DNA of 64,000 nucleotides, taken from CAVTWS01 sp963738445. Lineage in GTDB: Bacteria; Actinomycetota; Acidimicrobiia; Acidimicrobiales; SHLQ01. A program made the translations under genes and the position numbers. Positions 27,184 to 35,678 of the stretch are shown piece by piece. Below the pieces are notes generated by a model. It was not told the DNA's origin and did no database searches. It worked only from the letters and a program-made list of their open reading frames with translations. Numbering within the stretch: position 1 is the first letter of the stretch; every line of letters begins with the position of its first letter. The DNA lies in contig CAVTWS010000015.1 of NCBI GenBank assembly GCA_963738445.1, forward strand, positions 372,001 through 436,000, read 5' to 3'.

Positions 27184-28068
27184 ATGAGCATCTTCGTCGA
27201 CGAGAACACCAAGGTCATCTACCAGGGCCTCACCGGCTCCCAGGGCCGTTACTACGGACTGTTGAACCGTGAGTACGGCACCAACGTGGTGGCGGGCACG
27301 AACCCAAAGAAGGCCGGCACCGACGTCGACGGCATCCCCGTGTACGCCACGGTCGCCGATGCCGTCGCCGCCACCGGCGCCAACGCCTCGTGCATCTTCA
27401 TCCCCGCCCCGGGGGTGAAGGATGCGGTGATGGAAGCAGCCGAGGGCGGCGTCGAGTTCATCGTCGCCATCACCGAAGGCGTCCCGGCCCACGATGAAGC
27501 GTGGTTCTACAACAAGCTCAAGCGTGACTTCCCCAACGTGCGGCTGCTGGGGCCCAACTGCCCCGGCATCATCAGCCCCGGGAAGTGCAACATCGGCATC
27601 ACCGCCGGGCACATCGCCAAGGCCGGCGGTCCGGTCGGCATCGTCAGCCGCTCGGGCACCCTCACCTATCAGGCTCTCTACGAGCTGAAGCAGAAGGACA
27701 TCGGCTGCACCACGTGTGTGGGTATCGGTGGTGACCCCGTGCCGGGCACGAACTTCATCGACTGCCTGGCTGCGTTCGAGGCCGACCCCGACACCAAAGC
27801 CGTGATGATGATCGGTGAGATCGGTGGCGCAGCCGAGGAGGAAGCGGCCGCGTTCATCAAGGCCAACATGACCAAGCCGGTCGTCTCCTACATCGCTGGT
27901 GTCACCGCTCCTCCGGGCAAGAAGATGGGCCACGCCGGCGCAATCGTGTCCGGAGGAAAGGGCACGGCCCAAGCCAAGATGGAGGCGCTGCGCGATGCCG
28001 GCGTGCAGGTCGGGGCCAACCCGACCGAGGCCGGCGAACTCATGGCCGCGGTCGTCGCCTCGCTCTAG
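27184..28068 (+). CDS. sucD: Succinate-CoA ligase alpha subunit
   Basis: A 294-residue SucD, carrying the phosphohistidine and CoA site. The CoA-binding Rossmann domain shows QGLTGSQGRYYGLLNREYGT near residue 14 and NCPGIISPGKCNIGI near residue 122. The phosphorylated His is in KKMGHAGAIVSGGKGTAQAK near residue 247. A strong AAGGAG site precedes ATG 27184. It forms the sucCD operon and would take succinyl-CoA from the mutAB pathway encoded near the right end. Confidence 0.97.
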   Translation: MSIFVDENTKVIYQGLTGSQGRYYGLLNREYGTNVVAGTNPKKAGTDVDGIPVYATVADAVAATGANASCIFIPAPGVKDAVMEAAEGGVEFIVAITEGVPAHDEAWFYNKLKRDFPNVRLLGPNCPGIISPGKCNIGITAGHIAKAGGPVGIVSRSGTLTYQALYELKQKDIGCTTCVGIGGDPVPGTNFIDCLAAFEADPDTKAVMMIGEIGGAAEEEAAAFIKANMTKPVVSYIAGVTAPPGKKMGHAGAIVSGGKGTAQAKMEALRDAGVQVGANPTEAGELMAAVVASL

Positions 28069-28069
28069 G

Positions 28070-28090
28070 GGCCCGGCCGACCGGCGGGCC
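28070..28090. terminator. Possible bidirectional terminator between sucD and the ribbon-helix-helix gene
   Basis: A 6-bp core stem ggcccg (28070-28075) with cgggcc (28085-28090) begins 2 nt after the sucD stop, in the 43-bp gap between convergent genes. The stem is short and has no T tract; position is the main argument. Confidence 0.35.
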
Positions 28091-28111
28091 GACCCAGCGA
28101 GCAACGTGGGC

Positions 28112-28672
28112 TCAGGCCCTCGCCTGCCGGTCGAGCAGGGTGCGGAGCATCAGGCTCTTGTCGCCTTTCGACCACCGCGTGGCCGCGGCGGCGAGCACAT
28201 CGCGGGCCTCGGTCGACAGATTCACGGTGTAGTGAATCAGGGTGGGGCGCTGGCCCGGCCCTTCCGGTCGGGGTCGCGTCACCGGGCTCGTGACGGTGGG
28301 GCAGCCTTCGAGAATCGCCCGTGACAGCCACGCCCACCGGTAGAGCCCGACGGCAAAGGCCGATTCACGGATCAGCTCTCGATGACGCGGTTCCATGACG
28401 AACGTCGCCGTGGCCGGACGCGGGGCGGTGCGGGAGGGCGCGGCGCCCAATTCTGGTGAGGCCGTCGCCCGACTTCGTGCGGTACGTCGCGGCGGGGAGG
28501 GCACGGTTGGCGCCCCGGGAGCGACCGTTGGTGGGGGCGGAGAGGCGAGCGTGGGTGGCGCGCTCTCCGGTGGCGTCGACGAGTTGGGTCGGGCGCGGCC
28601 CGGTGGCGGAGGGAGGTCGAGGGCGGACTCGCCTCCCGCGAACTCGACCCGGCCGAGCGAGTAGCGACTCAT
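28112..28672 (-). CDS. Ribbon-helix-helix-like DNA-binding protein, proline-rich linker
   Basis: A 186-residue protein made of a Pro/Ala/Ser-rich low-complexity first half (about residues 18-80) and a C-terminal domain. Its end, HYTVNLSTEARDVLAAAATR followed by KGDKSLMLRTLLDR, resembles a ribbon-helix-helix DNA-binding unit (strand HYTVNLS, then two helices). It begins within the stop of the ParA-like gene (ATGA overlap). A small centromere-binding partner encoded directly after a ParA is the classic partition layout, so a ParB-like role is plausible. The fold is an inference from pattern. Confidence 0.6.
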   Translation of the reverse strand: MSRYSLGRVEFAGGESALDLPPPPGRARPNSSTPPESAPPTLASPPPPTVAPGAPTVPSPPRRTARSRATASPELGAAPSRTAPRPATATFVMEPRHRELIRESAFAVGLYRWAWLSRAILEGCPTVTSPVTRPRPEGPGQRPTLIHYTVNLSTEARDVLAAAATRWSKGDKSLMLRTLLDRQARA

Positions 28673-29406
28673 GGTGTCGACGCGCCGGCCCGGGGCTGGG
28701 CGCCGAGCTGTGCCTCGGTCGCCAGGTAGTCGGCGATGACCTCGCGTACGAGCTGGCGATAGTCCTCGGCCAGACCGGCCGCGGCCTGGGAGAAGGACGT
28801 GGGGGTGTCGTCGGCGGTCGGAGTGTCGGTGCGCCGGGCATACCACGGCGTCGCTGTGCTGGCCGCGGATTGGTACTCGTGGGCCGACAGAGCGAAGCGG
28901 CGCTGATCGACAGCCGCCCGCAAGGCGTCGCGGATCACCGCGTTGTACACGGGCACGGAGGTGCCGAGCGATGCCTCGAGCTCGGATCGGGCCTCGGCGC
29001 GTATGGCGGTCGCTGCCGTCGGGATGCGGAAGAGCATGACACCGAGGAGGCTGAGGGACGGATCGAGTCGCTGACGCAGCTCGCCGAATGCGGCGGCCGT
29101 GAGGTGAAGCCCGTTGAGACTGCCGGGGTCAGGCGGCGTCGGGATGAGCAGATAGTGCGCAGCAGCGAGACCAGCATCGACGATGCGGTTCGCGCCGGTG
29201 GGCGGGGTGTCGATGAGGATCAGGTCGAATTGGTCCGACACCCGCTCCAGAGCTCGGGCGATTCCGAGCAGGTTCTCGGCGCTCGGATCGGCCGTCAGGG
29301 TATTCGCCAGATGAAAGGTGGCGCGCCCGGCCGGGATGACCGAGAGCTGCGATGTGACGAACCAGGACCGCCCGTCATCACTCGTAGGATCACCTCGTGG
29401 CGTCAA
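28669..29406 (-). CDS. ParA-like protein lacking the Walker A segment
   Basis: A 245-residue ParA/MinD-family protein. The deviant Walker B region FDLILIDTPPTGANRIVDAG is near residue 80, followed by LLIPTPPDPGSLNGL and the signature VPVYNAVIRDALRAAVDQRR near residue 178. No KGGxGK[ST] P-loop is visible: the frame begins (TTG 29406) with DPTSDDGRSWFVTSQLSVIP, which corresponds to sequence normally downstream of the P-loop. The start overlaps the divergent amidase start at 29397 by 10 nt. It may be a 5'-truncated gene or a P-loop-less ParA. It is paired with a ribbon-helix-helix gene. Confidence 0.72.
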   Translation of the reverse strand: MTPRGDPTSDDGRSWFVTSQLSVIPAGRATFHLANTLTADPSAENLLGIARALERVSDQFDLILIDTPPTGANRIVDAGLAAAHYLLIPTPPDPGSLNGLHLTAAAFGELRQRLDPSLSLLGVMLFRIPTAATAIRAEARSELEASLGTSVPVYNAVIRDALRAAVDQRRFALSAHEYQSAASTATPWYARRTDTPTADDTPTSFSQAAAGLAEDYRQLVREVIADYLATEAQLGAQPRAGASTP

Positions 29407-30428
29407 ACAGTTCGTGGAGACGGGTCGGTGCGGTCGCGATCGCCGCGCTCATGGGCATCGGAGCGTGTGCGCCCGACGATCGGCCCGAGCTGGCCGATGA
29501 GGCCGCGGCTGATATCCAGCCGGGTGCACCGGGGGCGAGCCCGGCGGCGGCGATCACAACCGTGGCCTCGACCACCTCGACCACCACGACCATCCCGTTG
29601 CCCGAACATGACGGCACCGGCGCCCTGATCACGCCGACGGGCATCGTCGCTCCCATCGTCCACCATCAACTCGACGGCACGTACCTGGTGATCGGGCCGT
29701 GCAACCGCGAGGTCGTGGTGAGCTCCGGCACCGAGGTTCCGGCGGCGCACGTCGTCATCGACGCCGGTCACGGCGGCGAGGAGACCGGAGCGGTCGGGGA
29801 GGGCGGCCTGGTCGAGCGCGATGTCAACCTGCCGATTGCGCTGATGGTCGAGGAACGACTCGAAGCCCTGGGGTACGCCGTGCTGCAGACGAGGACCGCC
29901 GACTACCGGATCACCTTGCGAACCCGGGGCGCCATCGCCACCGCCGTGGGCGCCCAGGCCTTCGTGTCGATCCATCACAACGCCCTGCCCGAGCTCTTCG
30001 TGCCCACGCCGGGGGGCGAGACCTACTACCAAATCGACTCGGCCGAATCACGCCGCCTGGCCGGGCTCGTCTACGAGGAGACCGTGGCCGCGTTCAGCCC
30101 CTATGCGATCGAATGGGGGGCCGCCCGCGATGCGGGCGCCAAGTATCGGCCCAACGACGAGGGAGGCGACTACTACGGCATCCTGCGCTACAGCGCCGGG
30201 GTACCCGCGGTGCTCAGCGAGGCGGCGTACCTGACCAATCCGGCCGAGGAGGCACTCCTCGCGACCCCCGAGTTCCAGGCGGTGGAGGCCGAGGCGTTGA
30301 CCCGTGCCGTCGTGCGGTTCCTGACCACGCAGGACCCGGGGAGCGGATTCGTGGAGCCGCTGCCCCGATCGGTCCCGGCCGGCTCCGGCGGCGGATCGAA
30401 CGGCTGCGACGACCCCCCGCTCGAATGA
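29397..30428 (+). CDS. N-acetylmuramoyl-L-alanine amidase, probable lipoprotein
   Basis: A 343-residue Amidase_3 (AmiC-type) zinc amidase that cuts the amide bond between peptidoglycan glycan and peptide. An N-terminal signal sequence ends in IGAC near residue 24, a likely lipoprotein box, followed by a Thr-rich linker. Zinc and catalytic residues are visible as His in VIDAGHGG near residue 124, Glu in LVERDVNLPIA, His in VSIHHNA near residue 196 and Glu in VLSEAAYLTN near residue 280. It probably acts at the outer face in cell separation. GTG start, followed by a strong hairpin. Confidence 0.92.
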   Translation: MASNSSWRRVGAVAIAALMGIGACAPDDRPELADEAAADIQPGAPGASPAAAITTVASTTSTTTTIPLPEHDGTGALITPTGIVAPIVHHQLDGTYLVIGPCNREVVVSSGTEVPAAHVVIDAGHGGEETGAVGEGGLVERDVNLPIALMVEERLEALGYAVLQTRTADYRITLRTRGAIATAVGAQAFVSIHHNALPELFVPTPGGETYYQIDSAESRRLAGLVYEETVAAFSPYAIEWGAARDAGAKYRPNDEGGDYYGILRYSAGVPAVLSEAAYLTNPAEEALLATPEFQAVEAEALTRAVVRFLTTQDPGSGFVEPLPRSVPAGSGGGSNGCDDPPLE

Positions 30429-30467
30429 CCGCACGCACGTCCGTGATGCGAGCCCGTGACGCGACAA

Positions 30468-30506
30468 CGGCCGGGCCGACCGCCTCATGGACGGTGGGCC
30501 CGGCCG
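30468..30506. terminator. Bidirectional terminator hairpin, 15-bp stem
   Basis: Left arm 30468-30482 (cggccgggccgaccg) pairs with right arm 30492-30506 (cggtgggcccggccg) with one mismatch, around a 9-nt loop. It lies between the convergent amidase and membrane-protein genes and can serve both. No T tract on the plus strand. Confidence 0.7.
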
Positions 30507-30511
30507 AGCCG

Positions 30512-30570
30512 GATCAGAACGACGCGATGATCAGAACGTGGCGATGATCAGAACGTGGCGATGATCAGAA
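30512..30570. repeat. Tandem repeat of a 17-nt unit at the 3' end of a minus-strand gene
   Basis: Units start at 30512, 30529, 30546 and 30563. The two middle copies are identical (gatcagaacgtggcgat); the first has ac for tg at positions 11-12; the last is partial and contains the TGA stop of the minus-strand gene. On that strand the order is stop, three more copies, then the terminator hairpin. Confidence 0.93.
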
Positions 30571-30990
30571 CGTCGTGGGCGGCCGATTGCTCGGTGCTGC
30601 ACTGTCGCCCTGGCTCTCCATGAAAGCGCCGGCGATGACCACGGCAGCCGCGATCCAGCCCAGCGTGACTCCGAACTTGGACCCGTCGCCGATCTGGAGG
30701 CCGAACGTGATCAGGAAGGCGGCCAACCCGAGCGCGAGGAACAGTTGGTTGAGCGTGAAGCCCAGGACCTTGGGCGGGAGGTGCATCCCGGCAAAGGACT
30801 TCGCGGCCACGGCGCCGGCGATGGCGACGCCGATCAGGAACACGAAGATTCCTTGCAGGCCGAAGGCGTCGGTCTCCCACCCATTCGACCCGAAGTCTCC
30901 GAACCCCCTCCAGTCGAGGAAGGTGCTGATGGCCAGCACCACTCCTCCGGCGATCAGCATGATGGTGCCCGGCTTGAGCTGATTGTTCAC
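30565..30990 (-). CDS. Four-helix membrane protein of unknown function
   Basis: A 141-residue integral membrane protein with four hydrophobic helices: about residues 8-24 (TIMLIAGGVVLAISTFL), 43-62, 78-96 and 104-122. A W-R/D-rich loop (FLDWRGFGDFGSNGWETDAF) follows the first helix, and the tail is polar. It resembles small actinobacterial membrane proteins without assigned function. GTG 30990 follows a GGGGAGA ribosome site. The stop TGA lies inside a 17-nt tandem repeat. Monocistronic, divergent from purH. Confidence 0.7.
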   Translation of the reverse strand: MNNQLKPGTIMLIAGGVVLAISTFLDWRGFGDFGSNGWETDAFGLQGIFVFLIGVAIAGAVAAKSFAGMHLPPKVLGFTLNQLFLALGLAAFLITFGLQIGDGSKFGVTLGWIAAAVVIAGAFMESQGDSAAPSNRPPTTF

Positions 30991-31128
30991 GTCGTGTCTC
31001 CCCTGTTCGTGTACGAACGCGACGACAACGTATCCCGTTCCGGCGCGTCGTGCCTGGACCATCAGGGCCCGACCGGCGCCCGCTAGGGTCGCGCATCCGT
31101 CGACGAAGCCTGCTGGCTCGGAGGAACC

Positions 31129-32676
31129 GTGGCCGACCCCACCCCACCCACTGCGCTGCTGTCCGTCTTCGACAAGGCCGGGGTGGTCGACTTGGCCCAG
31201 AGCCTCGCCGACCTGGGTTGGCGCCTGGTGTCGAGCGGCGGCACGGCCCGGGCCATCGCCGATGCCAGGATCGAGGTCACCGATGTCGCCGACCTCACCG
31301 GGTATCCGGCCATGCTGGGACACCGGGTGGTCACCCTCCACCCGGTGGTCCACGGTGGGATCCTCGCTGACCGGTCCGACCCTTCCCACGTCGCCGACCT
31401 CGAGACGTACGGCATCGCCCCGATCGACCTGGTGATCGCCAACCTGTATCCCTTCTCCTCCGACCCCTCGATCGAGCTCATCGACATCGGGGGCCCGGCA
31501 ATGGTCCGCGCATCGGCGAAGAACCACGCTCATGTCGGCATCGTGGTCGACCCGGCCGACTACGGCACGGTGATCGCTGAGCTGCGGAGCTCGGGAGCGT
31601 TGAGTCCCCAGAGCCGCCACCGGCTGGCCCGCAAGGCGTTCGCGCACACGGCGGCGTACGACGCCGCCGTCGTGGCCTGGTTCGACGAGTCAGACGTCGA
31701 CGAACGGGCCGGCGACGAACCCGCCGCTGACGTGTTGCCGCCCACCCTCCACCTGGCCGCCGAGCGGATGCAGGTCCTGCGTTACGGCGAGAACCCGCAC
31801 CAGGTGGGCGCCCGGTACCGATTCACGGGTCAGCAGTCCTGGTGGGACAACGCCGAGCAGTTGGGCGGCAAGGAGATGTCGTATCTGAACGTGTACGACA
31901 CCGAGGCGGCGTGGCGACTGGTGCATGCCCTCGGCGACGATTCCCCGGCTGCGGTCGTCATCAAGCACGCCAACCCCTGCGGGGCAGCGGTCGCTGCCGA
32001 CATCTCCGCCGCCTACCGCTTGGCGCACCAGGGAGACGAGGTGTCGGCGTTCGGCGGCATCGTCGCCCTCAACCGTCCGGTGCCCCTCCAGTTGGCCGAG
32101 GCCTTGAGCGGGATCTTCACCGAGGTGGTGGTGGCGCCGTCGTTCGAGCCCGATGCCCTGGCCCAGCTGCAGGAGAAGAAGAACCTGCGCATCCTGGCCG
32201 CACCGGCGCCGAGCGAGGCGGCACTGGAGCTGAGGTCGATCGACGGTGGCCTGCTCGTGCAGACCCCTGACCGCGTCACCCTCGACCGCACCCAATGGAC
32301 CATCGCGACCCATCGGGCGCCGACGGAGACCGAGTGGAACGATCTCGTGTTCGCCTGGCGGGTCTGTGCGAGGGTCGTGTCGAACACCATCGTGCTGGTG
32401 AAGGGCGGGCAAGCGGTCGGCATCGGCGCCGGCCAGCAGAACCGTCGTGATGCCGGGCGGATCGCCGCGGAGAAGGCGGCCGGCCGTGCGGTCGGCGGCG
32501 CGTGCGCGAGCGACGCGTTCTTCCCCTTCCGGGACGGCCTCGACGCCGCGATCGACGCGGGAGCCACCGCGGTCATCCAGCCTGGCGGTTCCGTCCGCGA
32601 CGGCGAGGTCATCGACGCCGCGAACGAGGCGGGCATCGCCATGGTCTTCACCGGCGAGCGTCACTTCCGGCACTAG
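31129..32676 (+). CDS. purH: Bifunctional AICAR transformylase/IMP cyclohydrolase
   Basis: A full-length (515-residue) PurH carrying out the last two steps of IMP synthesis. The N-terminal MGS-like IMP cyclohydrolase domain shows LLSVFDKAGVVDLAQSLADL, SSGGTARAIADA and HPVVHGGIL. The transformylase domain shows RYGENPHQVGARY near residue 221, the catalytic KHANPCG near residue 281 with Lys and His, and AFGGIVALNRPV. The end SDAFFPFRDGLDAAIDAGAT leading to QPGGSVRDGEVI is conserved. GTG start. It complements guaA/guaB3 for purine supply. Confidence 0.97.
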   Translation: MADPTPPTALLSVFDKAGVVDLAQSLADLGWRLVSSGGTARAIADARIEVTDVADLTGYPAMLGHRVVTLHPVVHGGILADRSDPSHVADLETYGIAPIDLVIANLYPFSSDPSIELIDIGGPAMVRASAKNHAHVGIVVDPADYGTVIAELRSSGALSPQSRHRLARKAFAHTAAYDAAVVAWFDESDVDERAGDEPAADVLPPTLHLAAERMQVLRYGENPHQVGARYRFTGQQSWWDNAEQLGGKEMSYLNVYDTEAAWRLVHALGDDSPAAVVIKHANPCGAAVAADISAAYRLAHQGDEVSAFGGIVALNRPVPLQLAEALSGIFTEVVVAPSFEPDALAQLQEKKNLRILAAPAPSEAALELRSIDGGLLVQTPDRVTLDRTQWTIATHRAPTETEWNDLVFAWRVCARVVSNTIVLVKGGQAVGIGAGQQNRRDAGRIAAEKAAGRAVGGACASDAFFPFRDGLDAAIDAGATAVIQPGGSVRDGEVIDAANEAGIAMVFTGERHFRH

Positions 32677-32686
32677 AAAGTCCGGG

Positions 32687-33496
32687 CTAACGGGCCGGGA
32701 AGCTGGTGCCTCCGGCGCTGACCCGGCGGCGATGCGCCTCGAGTCGGGACCGGAACTGTTCGTCCGATCGAAGGGCGGCGCCCACCCCGGCGCCGAAGAC
32801 GAATCCGACCACGTGCGCGACCCAGGCGACACCTTCATCGGGGCCGACGAAGAACTGGGAGACGAACCACACGGCCAGCGGGACCATCGCCGGGAGCCTC
32901 GGCCACAGGGGGATGATCCCGAGAATGACGATGGTGCGCACTCGCGCCCATGGGAACCACACCAGGTAGGCACCCATCACGCCGGCGATGGCCCCGGATG
33001 CGCCGATGACCGGCACGGTGCTGTGGATCTGCGAGACCACGTGGCCGGCCGTGGCGGCGGCGCCCGCGGCAACGTAGAAGGCGAGGTACCGGGCCCGGCC
33101 CAGGTGGTCCTCCACGTTGTTGCCGAACACCCACAGGAACAGCAGGTTGCCGGCCAGGTGGAGGATCGAGCCGTGTAGAAACATCGAGAACACGACGGCG
33201 AGCCAGATCCGCTTGTCGGGGAAGACGGGCCGGCGTGTGGCCTCCACCGGGCGGACCGTCTCGTTGCAGGCGGACTCCTCGCCCGCGTCGATCGTGAGGA
33301 TCACCTCGCCGCGGGTCAGCGGCCGATTCTCCACGATCTCGCACGGCACCGCGGCGTACTCGAAGCTGAAGGCGATGCCGTCGCCTGCCGACTCCTGGGG
33401 CTGGACGAAGAGGAACACCGCGGCGCAGATGGCCATGAGCACCACGGTGACGACCGGGGTGCGACGCGTCGGGTTGTCGTCCCGGATGGGCAGCAC
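32687..33496 (-). CDS. Rhomboid-family intramembrane serine protease
   Basis: A 269-residue membrane protease. The catalytic Ser is in GASGAIAGVMGAYL near residue 180 and the His in WVAHVVGFVFGAGVG near residue 238. HLAGNLLFLWVFGNNVEDHL near residue 134 supplies the conserved Asn. A 60-residue extracellular insert after the first helix carries two Cys (PCEIVEN and ESACNETV) and might be disulfide-bonded. At least six helices are present. GTG start at 33496, divergent from metF with 51 bp between them. Substrate unknown. Confidence 0.92.
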   Translation of the reverse strand: MLPIRDDNPTRRTPVVTVVLMAICAAVFLFVQPQESAGDGIAFSFEYAAVPCEIVENRPLTRGEVILTIDAGEESACNETVRPVEATRRPVFPDKRIWLAVVFSMFLHGSILHLAGNLLFLWVFGNNVEDHLGRARYLAFYVAAGAAATAGHVVSQIHSTVPVIGASGAIAGVMGAYLVWFPWARVRTIVILGIIPLWPRLPAMVPLAVWFVSQFFVGPDEGVAWVAHVVGFVFGAGVGAALRSDEQFRSRLEAHRRRVSAGGTSFPAR

Positions 33497-33547
33497 GGAT
33501 GGACAGTAGCGGCGGTGGGGTCGGCAGGGGCCGTTAGCCTGCGTGCC

Positions 33548-34395
33548 GTGTCCAGGATCCATGAGCTGATCGCCGCCGGGCCCACCCTGTCGTTCGAATT
33601 CTTCCCGCCCCGCACGCCCGAGGGCGAAGAGGCGCTGGCCGTCACGATCGACCGGCTGGCCAAATTGTCCCCCTCGTTCGTATCGGTCACCTACGGCGCC
33701 GGGGGCTCCACCCGCTCCCACACCCGGGATCTCGTCGTCGATCTTTGCGCGGGCCGCTCGTTTCCGGCGATGGCCCACCTGACCTGCGTGAGCCACACCC
33801 GTGCCGAGATGGAGGACCTGCTCGACGACTACAGCCGCCACGACGTGGTCAACGTCCTCGCCCTGGCCGGCGATCCCCCGACCGACGGTCACACGCCGGC
33901 CGGTGACTTCCGTTTCGCCCTCGAGCTCGTCGAGCTGTGCCGCACCCGGGGCGTGGGATCGGTCGGGGTGGCGGCGTTCCCGGAATCGCACCCCCGTTCG
34001 CCCTCGCGGGCCGACGACCGGCGGTTTCTCGCCGAGAAGCTCGCCGCCGCAGACTTCGCCATCACCCAGTTCTTCTTCGACGCCGCCGACTACGAGCAGA
34101 TGCTCGACGACGTCGCCTCGCTCGGTGTCGACAAGCCGATCCTGCCCGGTGTCATCCCGGTGACCAATCCGGCGTCGGTCCGTCGTTTCGCCGCCATGAA
34201 CGGGACCGCGTTCCGGAGGACCTCTTCGCCCGGCTCGAGGCGGCCACCGCCGAGGACCGCCTGGCCATCGCGGTGGAGCAGACCGTCGAGCTGTGCGAGG
34301 CCCTTCAACGGGCCGGCGCACCGGGTCTGCACTTCTACGCGTTGAATCAGGCGGACGCCCCGGAGTTGATCGTGGAAGCGCTCGGCGTGCGTTGA
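33548..34395 (+). CDS. metF: Methylenetetrahydrofolate reductase (one frameshift)
   Basis: MTHFR reduces 5,10-methylene-THF to 5-methyl-THF for methionine synthesis. LSFEFFPPRTPEGEEAL near residue 13 carries the catalytic Glu; SVTYGAGGSTRSHT, VNVLALAGDPP and FAITQFFFDAADYEQM follow. Near 34207-34213 one G appears missing (accgcgttccg for accgcggttccg), shifting the frame; the tail then reads VPEDLFARLEAATAED and ends HFYALNQADAPELIVEALGV at 34395. The GTG 33548 start gives the standard N-terminus. The frameshift is probably an error, since both parts are well conserved. Confidence 0.92.
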
Positions 34396-34446
34396 TCGCC
34401 GCCGGACGTCTGATCCGAGGCTGGTGACCCGATAGGCTCGCCGCCG

Positions 34447-35644
34447 ATGGCAGAGAAAATCACGTTGAACAGCGACGGCACCCTGAACGTGCCGGAGAAC
34501 CCGATCATCCCCTTCATCGAAGGTGACGGCACCGGCATCGACATCTGGCCGGCCGCCAAGCTCGTGCTCGATGCCGCGGCCGCCAAGTACGGCAAGACCA
34601 TCGAGTGGCGCGAGGTCCTCGCGGGCGAGAAGGCCTTCAACGAGACCGGGGACTGGCTGCCTCAGGAGACCATCGACATCTTCAACGAGTACCTGATCGG
34701 TATCAAGGGCCCGTTGACGACTCCGATCGGCGGCGGATTCCGCAGCCTGAACGTGGCCCTCCGTCAGATCCTCGACCTGTACGTCTGCCTGCGGCCGGTG
34801 CGCTGGTTCGAGGGTGTGCCCTCGCCGGTGAAGCGCCCGGAGCTCGTCGACATGGTGATCTTCCGTGAGAACACCGAGGACATCTATGCCGGCCTCGAGG
34901 TCGAGGCGTTCACGCCGGAGGCCGAGAAGTTGCGGCAACTGCTGCTCGACGCCTTCGGCTGGAAGATCCGGGAGGATTCGGGCATCGGCATCAAGCCGAT
35001 TTCGAAGTTCGGTTCGCAGCGCCTCCAGCGTGCCGCCCTGAAGTACGCAGCCGAGCGCAGTCGCCGCTCCGTCACCTGGGTGCACAAGGGCAACATCATG
35101 AAGTTCACCGAGGGTGCCTTCCAGAAGTGGGGCTACGAGCTCGTCCGCGAGGAGTTCAGCGACCAGTTCGTCGGCTGGGACGATTGCGGCGGCCAGCCCG
35201 GCGACAAGATCCTGGTCAAGGACGCCATCGCCGACATCGCCCTCCAGCAGGTGCTGACCCGTCCCGACGAGTTCGACGTGATCGCCACGATGAACCTCAA
35301 CGGCGACTACCTGTCCGACGCGCTGGCCGCCCAGGTCGGTGGCATCGGGATCGCACCCGGCGCCAACATCAACTACGTCACCGGCCATGGCATCTTCGAG
35401 GCCACGCACGGCACCGCTCCGAAGTACGCGGGCCAGGACAAGGTGAACCCGTCGTCGGTCCTGCTGTCGGGTGTGCTCATGTTCGAGCACCTGGGTTGGA
35501 TGGACGCGTCACGACGACATCACCCGAGCCATGGAGCAGGCCATCGCCGACAAGGTCGTCACCTACGACTTCGCCCGGCTGATGGAAGGCGCGACCGAGG
35601 TCAAGTGCTCGGAGTTCGCCCAGGCCATCGTCGACCGCCTCTAG
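34447..35644 (+). CDS. icd: Isocitrate dehydrogenase (NADP-type), one C-terminal frameshift
   Basis: A homodimeric-type isocitrate dehydrogenase of the TCA cycle, oxidising isocitrate to 2-oxoglutarate. IIPFIEGDGTGIDIWPA near residue 18, the substrate loop GGGFRSLNVALRQ near residue 97, RENTEDIYAGLE near residue 141, TMNLNGDYLSDALAA near residue 282 and THGTAPKYAG near residue 321 are all present. An extra T near 35507-35508 (gcgtcacgac for gcgcacgac) shifts the frame for the last ~46 residues, which then read DDITRAMEQAIADKVVTYD and end at TAG 35642-35644. Expected length about 399 residues. Confidence 0.93.
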
Positions 35645-35678
35645 GGGCCGTCGACTGAGCACCGTCGAACGCCTGGAG

